A stretch of DNA of 39,393 nt from Terrimicrobiaceae bacterium (GCA_021463905.1 JAJTZA010000141.1:1-39393), one strand, 5' to 3'. Counted from the stretch's first letter, positions 19,201 to 26,601 are shown. The notes: a model not told the origin generated them from the sequence alone. Numbers and translations are program-made.

Positions 19201-19288
19201 AATACGACCACGCTCCGAGCACGGCGAGCAGTGCCGTGAAGACCCAGGTGACCGTGCTCTTGCGGATGGAGGCTTCGGCGAGGTTCAT
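16220..19288 (-). CDS. RND-family efflux permease (AcrB/HAE1-like)
   Basis: A 1022-residue inner-membrane resistance-nodulation-division pump. After TM1 (VTWVFTALLAVLGAWSYF) come a large periplasmic loop, a block of TM helices, a second loop and the final TM block. The proton-relay region in TM4 reads ALVMLVDNAIVITEG, keeping one Asp and having Asn where AcrB has a second Asp; this is common in many HAE1 relatives. TM10 has the relay Lys in MLIKNSIVLIDETN. It sits one base after the adaptor gene, so the two form an operon. No outer-membrane channel gene lies nearby, so a TolC-like partner must be elsewhere. The substrate is unknown. Confidence 0.95.
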   Translation of the reverse strand: MNLAEASIRKSTVTWVFTALLAVLGAWSYFNIPRLEDPEFTIKEALVVTSYPGATAQEVADEVSNVIEMAAQQLGQLDRVTSRNERGRSTVTVRIRDQYDKHSLPQVWDELRRRVGDAQRHLPPGAGPSLVIDDFGDVYGIFFALTGTDYYSMADLYATADLLRRELLMVPNVQKVDLFGVQQEVIYIEMQRDRMARLGIQPAEVFAALREQNLVVSSGRVDAGPMSITIDPTGEWTGTADFENLLIRGGSSGALVFLRDIATVRRDYVDPPTTTLRYDGQRAVGIGISTVEGGNVVTLGKDVNRRIAELGSRIPLGMKLNHISFQADTVVEAVNAFVSNLVASIVIVFIVLLAAMGLRSGLIIGTILLITIAGTILAMKLGGVTLERISLGALIIALVMLVDNAIVITEGMLVAIQRGHDRLKAAKEVVTQTAWPLLGSTAIAIMAFGAIGLSDNSTGEYTRSLFVVLLFSLGLSWITAVTITPLFGFLFLKAGRQTTADADPYAGRIYQGYKKLLIFCMRRKFLSVGAMVLMLGASVWGFRFVENSFFPDSTRAQFMVNVWLPGGIRLDATDQVVEKMRERIAKMKGVTHVTTSVGQGTLRFLLTYAPERFDSSYALFLVDVDSHGRIDALIPEIENDLGAAFPDADVTGRRFLLGPGEGGRIQIRFSGEDQRELRRLAAQAVDILRRDGGAKGIRLDCREPVPVLRPQFSEAPARLAGITRTDLGAALDTAFSGRTIGVYREHDELLPVVARAPLAERSDPDDIRDIQVFSPAAGNFIPIRQIVSGFETVLEDPIIMRRNRLPTITVHADQSSGLASTLHERIREQVESIPLPPGYSMEWGGEHEDSLLAREALARALPPFVLGMALIIIVLFNSMRIFSIIWLTVPLAIVGIVVGLLVFQQPFGFMALLGALSLAGMLIKNSIVLIDETNAQLSTGKAAWDAVVDSAVSRVRPVSMAALTTVFGLIPLIPDVFFGAMAVTIVVGLLFASALTLFVVPVLYAVFFRLKPGLDSPAPPGD

Positions 19289-19289
19289 C

Positions 19290-20414
19290 TCAGCGCGGGG
19301 TGGGTGCCATCCGCCCCACTTTCATGCCCTCGGAAAGAAAGCGCACGCCGGAGATGACAATTTCTTCGCCGGAGTGCAGGTTGGATGCCCGGACGCGCAT
19401 GGATTGCCCCGCCGGGCCAAGCAACTCCACGGGAACCGCAGAAACCGTCAGCGAGTCCGCATTGAGCCGCCACAACACAGCGGCTCCATCCCACGACCCC
19501 ACCGCCTGGTTGGGAACCTCGAAAACACCTTCCTCCGCGGCGGCCTCGGCCTCAGTGCTCTGCCGCAGAAGCGCCGTGCAGGTCATGCCCGGCAGAATGT
19601 TCACGTCGGCGGAGGATTGGAGGTCAAACGACACCCGGAATGTCCGCGCCGTCTCCGTGGCCGATGCCTGGAAGGATTTCAGTGACAGGTCGAAAAACCT
19701 CCCCGGTATGGCAGGGAACTCCGCCTTGGCGTCCAGTTTTCCCCGCGCCTCCTCGACATTGGTTCCCATGCCCAGAAGAGCCATGACCTGCTCAGGCACA
19801 TCAATGTTCACCTCGAGCTGGGTAACATCCTGAAAGACCAGCACCGGTTGCTTCGGGCGGACGCTGGAAAAATTGTCCAGCAGAGTGCGGGCCACGATGC
19901 CATCAAAAGGCGCCAGCAGCCGTGTGTCCTCGAGAGCCCGCTGCGCCTCGCGTTGCTCCGCCTCGGCCACCTGGAACTCCAAAGCATACTGATCGAACTC
20001 ACTGGCCGAAATCACCCCGCGCTCACGCAGTTGGCGGCGCCGAGCCAGCTCCTCCCGCGAATTGACCAGCCGCGCATTGGCCGAGGCCAGCCGCGCCTCA
20101 AACCTTTCCGGATCCAGCCGGGCCAGCAGGGTTCCCTTTTGCGCCGTCATGCCCTGCAACGCCGGACGCTCAATCATCCGCCCCGGCACATCAAAGGACA
20201 TCTCAAAGGTCCTCTCCGCAACCACCTCACCGGGAAAACGCCGGAAATTCTGCGTCGTCCCCTGCTGCAAAACCATCGTCTGCACCGGCGGAACCGTCGT
20301 AACGGGCGACTCCGGCTTCTGACAACCCGCCACCACCCCCACCACTGCCAGGGCCAATGCCCAGCCCCCCCATCCACCACAACCCCGGCTGCTCGTCGCG
20401 TCTAATCGAATCAT
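19290..20414 (-). CDS. RND efflux periplasmic adaptor lipoprotein (MFP/HlyD family)
   Basis: 374 residues from ATG 20414. The N-terminus is a lipoprotein signal with the lipobox VVAGC (Cys31), so the adaptor is anchored to a membrane facing the periplasm. The typical order follows: a barrel-sandwich half (RFPGEVVAERTFEMSF), a coiled-coil hairpin rich in Glu/Arg/Ala (ARLVNSREELARRRQLRERG), the lipoyl half (LLAPFDGIVARTLLDN), then beta-barrel and membrane-proximal domains (EVPNQAVGSWDGA). It connects the downstream permease to an outer-membrane channel. A TTG upstream at 20492 in frame is less likely because it would bury the signal peptide. Confidence 0.93.
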   Translation of the reverse strand: MIRLDATSSRGCGGWGGWALALAVVGVVAGCQKPESPVTTVPPVQTMVLQQGTTQNFRRFPGEVVAERTFEMSFDVPGRMIERPALQGMTAQKGTLLARLDPERFEARLASANARLVNSREELARRRQLRERGVISASEFDQYALEFQVAEAEQREAQRALEDTRLLAPFDGIVARTLLDNFSSVRPKQPVLVFQDVTQLEVNIDVPEQVMALLGMGTNVEEARGKLDAKAEFPAIPGRFFDLSLKSFQASATETARTFRVSFDLQSSADVNILPGMTCTALLRQSTEAEAAAEEGVFEVPNQAVGSWDGAAVLWRLNADSLTVSAVPVELLGPAGQSMRVRASNLHSGEEIVISGVRFLSEGMKVGRMAPTPR

Positions 20415-20610
20415 CGTTTTTTGGTAATTCAATTTCCTTAATCCCAACCTCTCCGCCAAGCGAGCCAAAACTCGACAAAAATCACCCGACAAACAGATGC
20501 ACGATACTCAAATCCTTAATGCTCATGGATCAGATTTTACTGACATTCAGCCTAAACCTGCATCCGAAACCACCTGGAAAATATCAGGAATCCATGCCTG
20601 ATCCCACGAA
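20415..20610. other. 196-bp intergenic region ahead of the RND operon
   Basis: This AT-richer stretch must carry the promoter of the minus-strand adaptor-permease operon and the end of the DUF488 transcript. I see no convincing open frame and no adjacent regulator gene. One hairpin at 20583-20602 is listed separately. No clear -35/-10 pair could be chosen. Confidence 0.5.
20583..20602 (-). terminator. Possible intrinsic terminator after the DUF488 gene
   Basis: Read on the minus strand, ATCAGG-CATGGATT-CCTGAT forms a perfect 6-bp stem with an 8-base loop, beginning 9 bases after the DUF488 stop and followed by ATATTTT. The stem is short and the T-tract imperfect, so confidence is low. Confidence 0.35.
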
Positions 20611-20964
20611 CTATTTTTCCTGCGTCTTGCCTCTCAGAAACTCGCTGAGAACCCTGGCCTGGTTCAGCGGGCTTTTTGCGGAAAAGACGAGAGTGAGGGT
20701 TTTGTGCTGTGAGGCCAGTTTTCTGAGTCTCTGAACAGCGGGATTCTTTTTAAGCTCCGCCACATATTTTTTCTCGAAGAGGGGAAATTTTTCCTCTTCG
20801 TGGGCGTACCACTTGCGGAGCTCGGTCGAGGGAGCCACCTCCTTGAGCCATTCGCCCAGGTTGGCCCGCTCCTTGGATATGCCGCGCGGCCAGACGCGAT
20901 CCACCAACACCCGAAACCCATCCCCGTCGTCGGGCGCCTCATAAACTCTCTTGATTCGGATCAT
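20611..20964 (-). CDS. DUF488 (YeaO-like) family protein
   Basis: A 117-residue cytoplasmic protein with the full DUF488 pattern: IKRVYEAPDDGDGFRVLVDR, VWPRGISKERA, LGEWLKEVAPSTELRKWY and the C-terminal LTLVFSAKSPLNQA. The normal family length is about 115-120 residues. The biochemical role is not established. It is transcribed divergently from the cyclophilin gene across a 112-bp gap that should contain both promoters. Confidence 0.93.
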   Translation of the reverse strand: MIRIKRVYEAPDDGDGFRVLVDRVWPRGISKERANLGEWLKEVAPSTELRKWYAHEEEKFPLFEKKYVAELKKNPAVQRLRKLASQHKTLTLVFSAKSPLNQARVLSEFLRGKTQEK

Positions 20965-21076
20965 GCAAAAAATATATCTGATTCCGACAAAAAATCAAAA
21001 CGAGAAAATCCGGTGTGATGATTCGTGTGGGATTTCTCGTGACAGAGGGAGGGGTGTCCGTCACGAATAGTTGGCT

Positions 21077-21577
21077 ATGAATGACATCCGCATCACATTG
21101 AAAACCTCGAAGGGGGACATCGCACTGAACATTTTTTCGTCGCGGGTTCCCGTGACGAGCGCGAATTTTTTGAATCTGGCCCGGCGTGGTTACTACGATG
21201 GTGTTGTTTTCCATCGGGTTATCAAGGATTTCATGGTTCAGGGTGGCGACCCCACGGGGACGGGTCGTGGTGGGCCCGGTTACAAATTCGAGGATGAGTT
21301 TGATGCGGGACTCACTCACAGCAAGCCGGGCATCCTTTCGATGGCCAACGCGGGACCGCGAACCAATGGCAGCCAGTTTTTCATCACACATGTTCCGACC
21401 GCGTGGCTCGACAACAAACACACGGTATTTGGAGAAGTTGTCACCGGCCAGGATGTTGTGGACGCGATTGCGCAGGGAGATTCGATCGTGGGCATTGAGA
21501 TTCACGATGCTCCGGACGAGCTTTTCGAGGCGCAGAAGGGTCGCATCGAGGAGTGGAACGCAGTTCTGGATCGGTAG
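21077..21577 (+). CDS. Peptidyl-prolyl cis-trans isomerase, cyclophilin type
   Basis: 166 residues from ATG 21077; a TTG two codons earlier (21071) is an unlikely alternative. It catalyses proline cis-trans isomerisation during protein folding. The cyclophilin signature [19 protein letters not shown] holds the active-site Arg47. [17 protein letters not shown] and [18 protein letters not shown] follow in the expected order. There is no signal peptide, so it is cytoplasmic. The length equals the minimal bacterial PpiB-type domain. It converges on tgt with a 26-bp gap. Confidence 0.96.
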   Translation: MNDIRITLKTSKGDIALNIFSSRVPVTSANFLNLARRGYYDGVVFHRVIKDFMVQGGDPTGTGRGGPGYKFEDEFDAGLTHSKPGILSMANAGPRTNGSQFFITHVPTAWLDNKHTVFGEVVTGQDVVDAIAQGDSIVGIEIHDAPDELFEAQKGRIEEWNAVLDR

Positions 21578-21603
21578 CCGCGCGTCCGGCAGGAACAGGA
21601 GGG

Positions 21604-22749
21604 CTAGTCCGGAGGCGGGGTTGCGTGGGCCCGGTATCCGGCCACGAAATTGCGGCGGAAGCTGGGGAAGGTTCCGTCCAGGATGGTGGCGCGGGTTTGG
21701 CGCATGAGGCTGAGATAAAAGTGCAGGTTGTGGAGTGAGATGAGGCGCAGGCCGAGGATTTCCTCGGCTTTGACGAGGTGGCGCAGGTAGGCGCGGCTGA
21801 AGCTGCGGCAGGCCGGGCAGGAGCAGTTCTCCTCGATGGGGGAGGGATCTTCGGCGAAGGCCGCGTTTTTGAGTCCAATGGTTCCGTGGCGCGTGAAGGC
21901 GGTGCCATTGCGTGCGAGACGTGTGGGAAGCACGCAGTCAAACATGTCCACACCCCGTGCCACCATCTCGAGCAACTGCGGGGGTGTGCCCAGCCCCATC
22001 GCGTAACGGGCGCGATCCGGAGGCAGAAACGGCTCGGAGCGTTCGACTGCCGCCATCATTTCCGGTTCCGGCTCGCCCACGCTCACCCCCCCGATGGCGT
22101 AGCCGTCAAAGCGCATCGCCGCCAGCTCGCGGGCGGATCGCTCGCGCAGGTCTGCATGGGAAGACCCCTGCACAATGCCAAAAACCAGTGGGCGGTTGGG
22201 TTGGCCGTCCCACCAGGCCAGAGATTCGCGCTCCCACCGGAGCGTGCGTTCGAGGCTGCGGGCGGCTTCCTCGTGGGAGCACGGATGCGGCGGACATTCA
22301 TCGAAGGCCATGACCACATCCGAGCCGAGACGCCGCTGGATGGTCATGGACTCGGCCGGTCCGATAAAGGTGGGTGAGCCGTCCACATGGTTTTGAAAAT
22401 GCACCCCCTCCTCGGTGATGCGGCGGAGTTTTGCCAGTGAGAAGACTTGAAATCCGCCGCTGTCGGTGAGGATGGCATCGTCCCACGCCGCGAATCGGTG
22501 CAGTCCACCGAGTCTCTCGATGAGGGCATCGCCTGGGCGCACATGCAAATGGTAGGTGTTGCCGAGGATGATTTTTGCGCCAAGCTGCCGGAGTTCTTCC
22601 GGGCTGACGGCTTTGACGGTGCCCTGCGTCCCCACGGGCATGAAGACGGGTGTCTCGACGGGGCCGCGCCGGGTGTGAAGGATTCCTGCGCGGGCCTTCG
22701 AGGAGGCGTCGGTGGCCCGCAGCGTGAAGGGTGCGCCCGCGCTGCTCAC
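21604..22749 (-). CDS. tgt: Queuine/preQ1 tRNA-ribosyltransferase (tRNA-guanine transglycosylase)
   Basis: 381 residues starting at GTG 22749, whose GTG overlaps the dihydroorotase TGA (GTGA). The enzyme swaps guanine 34 of GUN-anticodon tRNAs for preQ1 on the queuosine pathway. Visible motifs are TPVFMPVGTQGTVKAV, the catalytic base in LTDSGGFQVFS (Asp96), the nucleophile region FDCVLPTRLARNGTAFT, and the zinc site CSCPACR...LHNLHFY with three Cys and one His. The frame is open for 40 codons upstream, but these lie inside pyrC and are not family-like. Its position as the last gene of a pyrimidine operon is unusual. Confidence 0.96.
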   Translation of the reverse strand: MSSAGAPFTLRATDASSKARAGILHTRRGPVETPVFMPVGTQGTVKAVSPEELRQLGAKIILGNTYHLHVRPGDALIERLGGLHRFAAWDDAILTDSGGFQVFSLAKLRRITEEGVHFQNHVDGSPTFIGPAESMTIQRRLGSDVVMAFDECPPHPCSHEEAARSLERTLRWERESLAWWDGQPNRPLVFGIVQGSSHADLRERSARELAAMRFDGYAIGGVSVGEPEPEMMAAVERSEPFLPPDRARYAMGLGTPPQLLEMVARGVDMFDCVLPTRLARNGTAFTRHGTIGLKNAAFAEDPSPIEENCSCPACRSFSRAYLRHLVKAEEILGLRLISLHNLHFYLSLMRQTRATILDGTFPSFRRNFVAGYRAHATPPPD

Positions 22750-24071
22750 GCGGCGCTCCAAACCGTCTGGCCGGCCACGAGTGTTTGCGTTGCGCGTCCG
22801 CGGAATGTCGTTCCGTGGAAAGGAGTGTTCCGCGCCAGCGATTCGGAAGCGTCCTTGTCGAATGTCCACTCGAGAGTGGGATCAATGAGGGTGACATCAC
22901 CCGGTGCTCCCGGGGTGAGCGTTCCGCGGTCCAGTCCGAGCAGCCGTGCGGGGTGGAGGGTGAATCCGGCGATCAGGCGTTCGAGAGAAAGGATGTGCTC
23001 GCGATGGACGAGGAGATCATGGAAGGCGGCGAATTCTGTTTCCAGTCCGGTGATTCCAAATGGCGCGTGATCCAACTCGACTTCCTTTTCGTAGAAGGCG
23101 TGAGGCGCATGGTCGCTGCAAAAAATTTCGAGGGTTCCGTCCGCGATGCCCTCCTTGATGGCCGCCACATCGCGGTCGCTTCGCAGAGGCGGGTTCATCT
23201 TAAAGTTGGCGTCATAATTGCGCAGCCGCTCATCGGTGAACCAGAGGTGGTGCGGGCAGACTTCTCCCGAGATTTTCACACCCCGTGCCCGGGCCTCCCG
23301 GATGAGTCGGACGCTGCCGCAGGCACTGATGTGCTGGCAGTGGATGGGTGAGTCGCAAAGCTCCGCAAGAAGGATGTTGCGCGCCACGATGATCTCCTCG
23401 CCAATGCGGGGCCACCCGGGAAGCCCCAGGCGCAGACTCCACTCGCCCTCGTGCATCACCGCGCCTGCCGTCAGGCTCTCATCCTGGCAGTGATCCATCA
23501 CCGTGAGGCCAAACATGCGCGCGTATTCGACCGCGCGCCGCATGACCTCATGACTCTGGATGCAACGCCCATCATCGGTAATCGCCGCGATGCCCTCGCC
23601 GACCATCGCGCCAAACGGGGCCAGGTCCGCTCCTCCCAGCCCCTTGGTGATGGCTCCCGCGCAGAACACATTCACACAGGCGGACGCCTCGGCCTTTTCG
23701 CGCAGGAGGGAAATGGTTCCGGCGTTGTCCATTGTGGGAGAGGTGTTGGGCATGCACACCACGCTGGTGAAGCCGCCGGCTGCCGCCGCGCGGGCTCCGC
23801 TGGCAATGGTTTCCTTGTGGGATTGGCCGGGTTCGCGAAAGTGAACGTGGATGTCAATGAGGCCCGGTGCGACCACAAGTCCCGTCGCGTCGAGGGTGTC
23901 GTGGGGAACGCCGGCGGACGGTGCGAAATCCTTTCCCGCCACGCGCCCGTTTTCTATCCACAAGTCGGCGACCTCATCCCGGTGGTTGGCGGGATCCACG
24001 ATGCGCCCTCCGGCAATACGGAGCAGGCCGGGCCGGGGGTTGATCGCGGTGAAGCTTTGTGCGTTGCTCAT
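22746..24071 (-). CDS. pyrC: Dihydroorotase
   Basis: A 441-residue amidohydrolase that cyclises carbamoyl aspartate to dihydroorotate, step 3 of UMP synthesis. Class I features are seen: DIHVHFREPGQSHKET (metal His pair and substrate Arg), TVMDHCQDESL, CQHISACGSVRLIREA, and the late CSDHAPHAFYEKE motif. The start ATG 24071 is two bases after the pyrB stop, and the stop overlaps the tgt GTG. The length is normal for the ~430-residue bacterial class I enzymes. Confidence 0.96.
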   Translation of the reverse strand: MSNAQSFTAINPRPGLLRIAGGRIVDPANHRDEVADLWIENGRVAGKDFAPSAGVPHDTLDATGLVVAPGLIDIHVHFREPGQSHKETIASGARAAAAGGFTSVVCMPNTSPTMDNAGTISLLREKAEASACVNVFCAGAITKGLGGADLAPFGAMVGEGIAAITDDGRCIQSHEVMRRAVEYARMFGLTVMDHCQDESLTAGAVMHEGEWSLRLGLPGWPRIGEEIIVARNILLAELCDSPIHCQHISACGSVRLIREARARGVKISGEVCPHHLWFTDERLRNYDANFKMNPPLRSDRDVAAIKEGIADGTLEIFCSDHAPHAFYEKEVELDHAPFGITGLETEFAAFHDLLVHREHILSLERLIAGFTLHPARLLGLDRGTLTPGAPGDVTLIDPTLEWTFDKDASESLARNTPFHGTTFRGRATQTLVAGQTVWSAA

Positions 24072-24073
24072 TG

Positions 24074-25015
24074 TTACGAGGTGGTGGGGATGCCGGAGCC
24101 GCCCGCGCAGAGGTACAGCACCGCCATGCGAACGGCCAGTCCGTTGGTGACCTGCTCGAGAATCACGCTGCGGGACTCGTCGGCGACATCGCTGTCAATT
24201 TCCACGCCGCGGTTGATCGGGCCGGGGTGCATGATCAGGCAGTCGGGTTTGAGGCGGGCTGCGCGCGCCTTGGTCAAACCAAACAGGGACACGTATTCGC
24301 CCAGCCCGGGAAAGTATTCCTTGCGCTGGCGCTCGTGTTGGATGCGCAGGAGGTTGATGACGTCCGTGGTTTCAATGATTTCGTCAATGTGATGCGCCAC
24401 GCGAACCCCGAATTTTTTGAAGACTTCCGGAACCAGCGTCGTCGGACCGACCAGGGTGACGTCCGCGCCCAGCCGCGTGAGCGCGGCGATATTCGAGCGG
24501 GCCACACGGCTGAAAAGAATGTCGCCGACAATGGCCACCTTGAGGCCCTCGATGCGCCCGAGCTTCTCGCGCATGGTGAAGACGTCCAGAAGCCCCTGTG
24601 TCGGATGTTCATGGGCGCCGTCACCCGCGTTGATGATGCTGGCCTGGAGGCGGCGGGCCAGAAATTCGGAAGAACCCGCCGAGCAGTGCCGCAGTACGAT
24701 GATGTCCGAGTGGAGGGCTTCCAGGTTGAGCGCGGTGTCCTTCAGACTTTCCCCCTTGGTGAGGCTGGAGGCGGTGGCCTCCATGTTGATGACATCCGCG
24801 CTCAGGCGCATGGCGGCCAGCTCGAACGACGTGCGCGTGCGCGTGCTCGGCTCCACAAAAAAATTGACCATTGTTTTTCCGCGCAGTGCGGGAACTTTCT
24901 TGAGTGCCCGTTCGCCGACTCCCTTGAAGGCCCGGGCCGTGTCCAGGGCCATAAGAAGCTCCTCGGCGGTCAGGTCGCCGAGCGCCAGCAGGTCTTTATG
25001 GTTCCAGTGGCTCAT
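24074..25015 (-). CDS. pyrB: Aspartate carbamoyltransferase catalytic subunit
   Basis: 313 residues. It joins carbamoyl phosphate and aspartate, the committed step of pyrimidine synthesis. The carbamoyl-phosphate site VEPSTRTRTSFELAAMRL is intact, with the Lys loop SLTKGESLKDT, the HPTQGLLDVFTM motif and VGDILFSRVARSN. The LRIQHERQ loop is normal for catalytic chains. No regulatory PyrI subunit gene adjoins it, so control is expected through PyrR. The start ATG overlaps the pyrR stop in ATGA (25012-25015). Confidence 0.96.
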   Translation of the reverse strand: MSHWNHKDLLALGDLTAEELLMALDTARAFKGVGERALKKVPALRGKTMVNFFVEPSTRTRTSFELAAMRLSADVINMEATASSLTKGESLKDTALNLEALHSDIIVLRHCSAGSSEFLARRLQASIINAGDGAHEHPTQGLLDVFTMREKLGRIEGLKVAIVGDILFSRVARSNIAALTRLGADVTLVGPTTLVPEVFKKFGVRVAHHIDEIIETTDVINLLRIQHERQRKEYFPGLGEYVSLFGLTKARAARLKPDCLIMHPGPINRGVEIDSDVADESRSVILEQVTNGLAVRMAVLYLCAGGSGIPTTS

Positions 25016-25569
25016 GGAGGAGACACGATGGTGACACTGTCCGGGGTGCCATCCAGATTCTCAAAGCGCACGCGGATCCTCTCCGAGACCCGCGTCGGCA
25101 GGTTTTTCCCGACATAGTCGGCATGAATGGGCAGCTCGCGGTGGCCCCGATCCACCAGAACCGCATACTGAATGCGTGAGGGACGGCCAAAGGAGGAGAC
25201 CGCATCCATCGCCGCCCGACAGCTCCGCCCGGTGAAAAGCACGTCGTCCACGATCACCATCGGTCGCCCGTCCAGATTCAGCGGCAGCCGGGTTTCCTCG
25301 ACGGTGGTCATGCGCGTGCGCGTGGCCAGATCATCCCGGTGCATGGACACATCCACCACTCCAAACTCAGGCTCGACACCCTCGATCTGCACGATGTGTT
25401 GGATCACTCGCCGCGCCACTTCCACCCCCCGCGTGGGAATCCCGGCAATCACCAACTGGGAAAGCTCGGCATTTTGCTCGATGATCTCGTGCGCAATACG
25501 GCGGATCGCCTTGCGGATGGCATCCGCATCCATGGCAATCGTCAATTTGACCTGTTCGATTTGTGTCAT
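25012..25569 (-). CDS. pyrR: PyrR bifunctional pyr operon regulator / uracil phosphoribosyltransferase
   Basis: 185 residues. PyrR proteins bind a specific RNA hairpin in pyr mRNA when UMP is high, and most also have weak uracil phosphoribosyltransferase activity. The fold is type I PRTase, with the PRPP loop VIVDDVLFTGRSCRAAM. The N-terminus DADAIRKAIRRIAHEIIEQN and AGIPTRGVEVARR align with the Bacillus protein. The start ATG 25569 follows AAGGAG by only one base; an in-frame ATG at 25533 lacks a ribosome site. A PyrR-type RNA hairpin overlaps the ribosome site (next entry), so the gene probably controls itself and the downstream pyrB-pyrC-tgt genes. Confidence 0.95.
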   Translation of the reverse strand: MTQIEQVKLTIAMDADAIRKAIRRIAHEIIEQNAELSQLVIAGIPTRGVEVARRVIQHIVQIEGVEPEFGVVDVSMHRDDLATRTRMTTVEETRLPLNLDGRPMVIVDDVLFTGRSCRAAMDAVSSFGRPSRIQYAVLVDRGHRELPIHADYVGKNLPTRVSERIRVRFENLDGTPDSVTIVSPP

Positions 25570-25571
25570 GC

Positions 25572-25604
25572 TCCTTGGCCGTCTCGCGGGACGGTCTTAA
25601 AGGA
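25572..25604 (-). promoter_or_regulatory. Candidate PyrR-binding RNA hairpin overlapping the pyrR ribosome site
   Basis: In the minus-strand RNA the order is: UCCUU (25604-25600), internal loop UAAGA (25599-25595), CCGUC (25594-25590), hexaloop CCGCGA (25589-25584), GACGG (25583-25579), CC (25578-25577), AAGGA (25576-25572). The hexaloop fits CNGNGA exactly. Around it, RUC...G-pyrimidine positions of the known ARUCCNGNGAGGYU recognition sequence are kept, and the three differences preserve base pairing. The purine-rich 5' internal bulge is another known feature of PyrR sites. The lower stem uses AAGGA, which is the Shine-Dalgarno sequence of pyrR, so binding should hide it. There is no room for a terminator before the ATG, which favours translational control over attenuation. 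Confidence 0.75.
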
Positions 25605-25614
25605 AATCCTTCAT
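25597..25614 (-). other. Possible five-codon leader ORF (MKDFL) before pyrR
   Basis: Directly after the TAG of the upstream small gene, ATG AAG GAT TTC CTT TAA reads as a 5-residue peptide ending inside the internal loop of the PyrR hairpin. Its bases AAGGA-UU-UCCUU can also form a small alternative hairpin that would release the pyrR ribosome site. It has no clear Shine-Dalgarno sequence and may be chance. Confidence 0.2.
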
Positions 25615-25833
25615 CTACCGGCCGGCGTATGCGAGGCGGCTCCTTTGTTCGCGCCACGCGGAGCGGTGGCGCATGATCCAGTCCAGCAACGCGCGCTCGA
25701 ATCCGATGTCGCGCCCGGCCTTCTCGCTCTCGATCCACTTGTGACGCAGTATCTCTTCGCGCTCCGCCAAAAATTCTTTATACAGCGAGGAGTTCCTCAC
25801 CAACTCAGTTCCTTCAGCCCTCGGGGAATTCAT
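25615..25833 (-). CDS. Small conserved protein (DUF4032-like peptide)
   Basis: 72 residues from ATG 25833; a GTG four codons upstream at 25845 is also possible. The body is a charged, helical stretch: LYKEFLAEREEILRHKW, IESEKAGRDIGFERALLDW and IMRHRSAWREQR. I recall this HKWxxSEKAGRDIG pattern from short conserved proteins annotated around DUF4032, but the name is uncertain and no function is known. There are no membrane segments or signal peptide, so it is probably cytoplasmic. It precedes pyrR by 45 bp on the same strand, so it may be the first gene of the pyr transcript or the last of the upstream pair. Confidence 0.7.
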   Translation of the reverse strand: MNSPRAEGTELVRNSSLYKEFLAEREEILRHKWIESEKAGRDIGFERALLDWIMRHRSAWREQRSRLAYAGR

Positions 25834-25867
25834 GTCTACACTCACACTCGCAGGAACATCCCGCCTG

Positions 25868-26566
25868 TCAAATAAAAATCCGGCGACGGAAAATGAGTGC
25901 GCACAATCCGAGGGCGCAGAGGGACGCCGCCGTGGCTTCCGGGATGGCTGTCACTTCGAGATAAGGCCGCCATTCTGCTGCCGCGTCGGCCCCGTGGAAT
26001 GAAAGGATGCGATCCTCATCCTGGTTCTGTCCAAACTGGGGAATGCTGAACGCACTGAACGTATAGCTTTTTCCAAGGTCCGAGAGGATGAAGGCCGTGA
26101 CATCAATTTTGTTCCACCCCACCACGAGCGCGCTCGAACTGAGGACATCTACGGTGCCATCGAGTTTTTGCGAGGCATTGCCTGTTGCGGCCGTGCTCTG
26201 GGTGGCAAGGTGCCGGAGCGTTGTAGCCGCCGAGGAGCTGTTGGTTTCCACATGGAGCCAGAGGAAGGCGGATTCGATCTGGCTGGCTTCGAGGTCTTCC
26301 AGGCTGCACTGCAAGTAAGCGTCGCAGCTATCCCAATGCCGGCTTGCCCCGCCATAGTATTGGTAATTTCTTCGCGCGTGAAGCAGCCCCGTCCCTGGGT
26401 CTCCAAACGAAAACCCTGTCTGCGTGTCACTGCCCCCCGACCAGTTGTCGCGCGTGTACCAGTAGTATCCGGTGTTGTCTTGCGCGAGGGGCATCGTGGC
26501 TGCTGACATCATGGCCGGTGTCAGACTCAAAAGGATTACTGTCAAACTTGAGGGCAGAGCTTTCAT
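25868..26566 (-). CDS. PEP-CTERM-type exported protein
   Basis: 232 residues. The N-terminus is a signal peptide (MKALPSSLTVILLSLTPAMMSA). The C-terminal 25 residues form the sorting signal AIPEATAASLCALGLC followed by a hydrophobic stretch and RRR, as in substrates of exosortase. The middle is a secreted beta-rich domain with many aromatic residues (NTGYYWYTRDNWSGGSD), and the part SAFLWLHVETNSSSAATTLRHLA...WNKIDVTAFILSDLG resembles DNRLRE/disaggregatase-type carbohydrate-associated domains. It is probably processed by exosortase and linked to the envelope or exopolysaccharide. A GGAGG lies one base before the ATG. The XRE regulator gene is 35 bp upstream on the same strand and may control it. 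Confidence 0.85.
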   Translation of the reverse strand: MKALPSSLTVILLSLTPAMMSAATMPLAQDNTGYYWYTRDNWSGGSDTQTGFSFGDPGTGLLHARRNYQYYGGASRHWDSCDAYLQCSLEDLEASQIESAFLWLHVETNSSSAATTLRHLATQSTAATGNASQKLDGTVDVLSSSALVVGWNKIDVTAFILSDLGKSYTFSAFSIPQFGQNQDEDRILSFHGADAAAEWRPYLEVTAIPEATAASLCALGLCALIFRRRIFI

Positions 26567-26601
26567 GCCTCCACCCTGCCGGAAGAAAACTTTGCCGCAA
26601 T

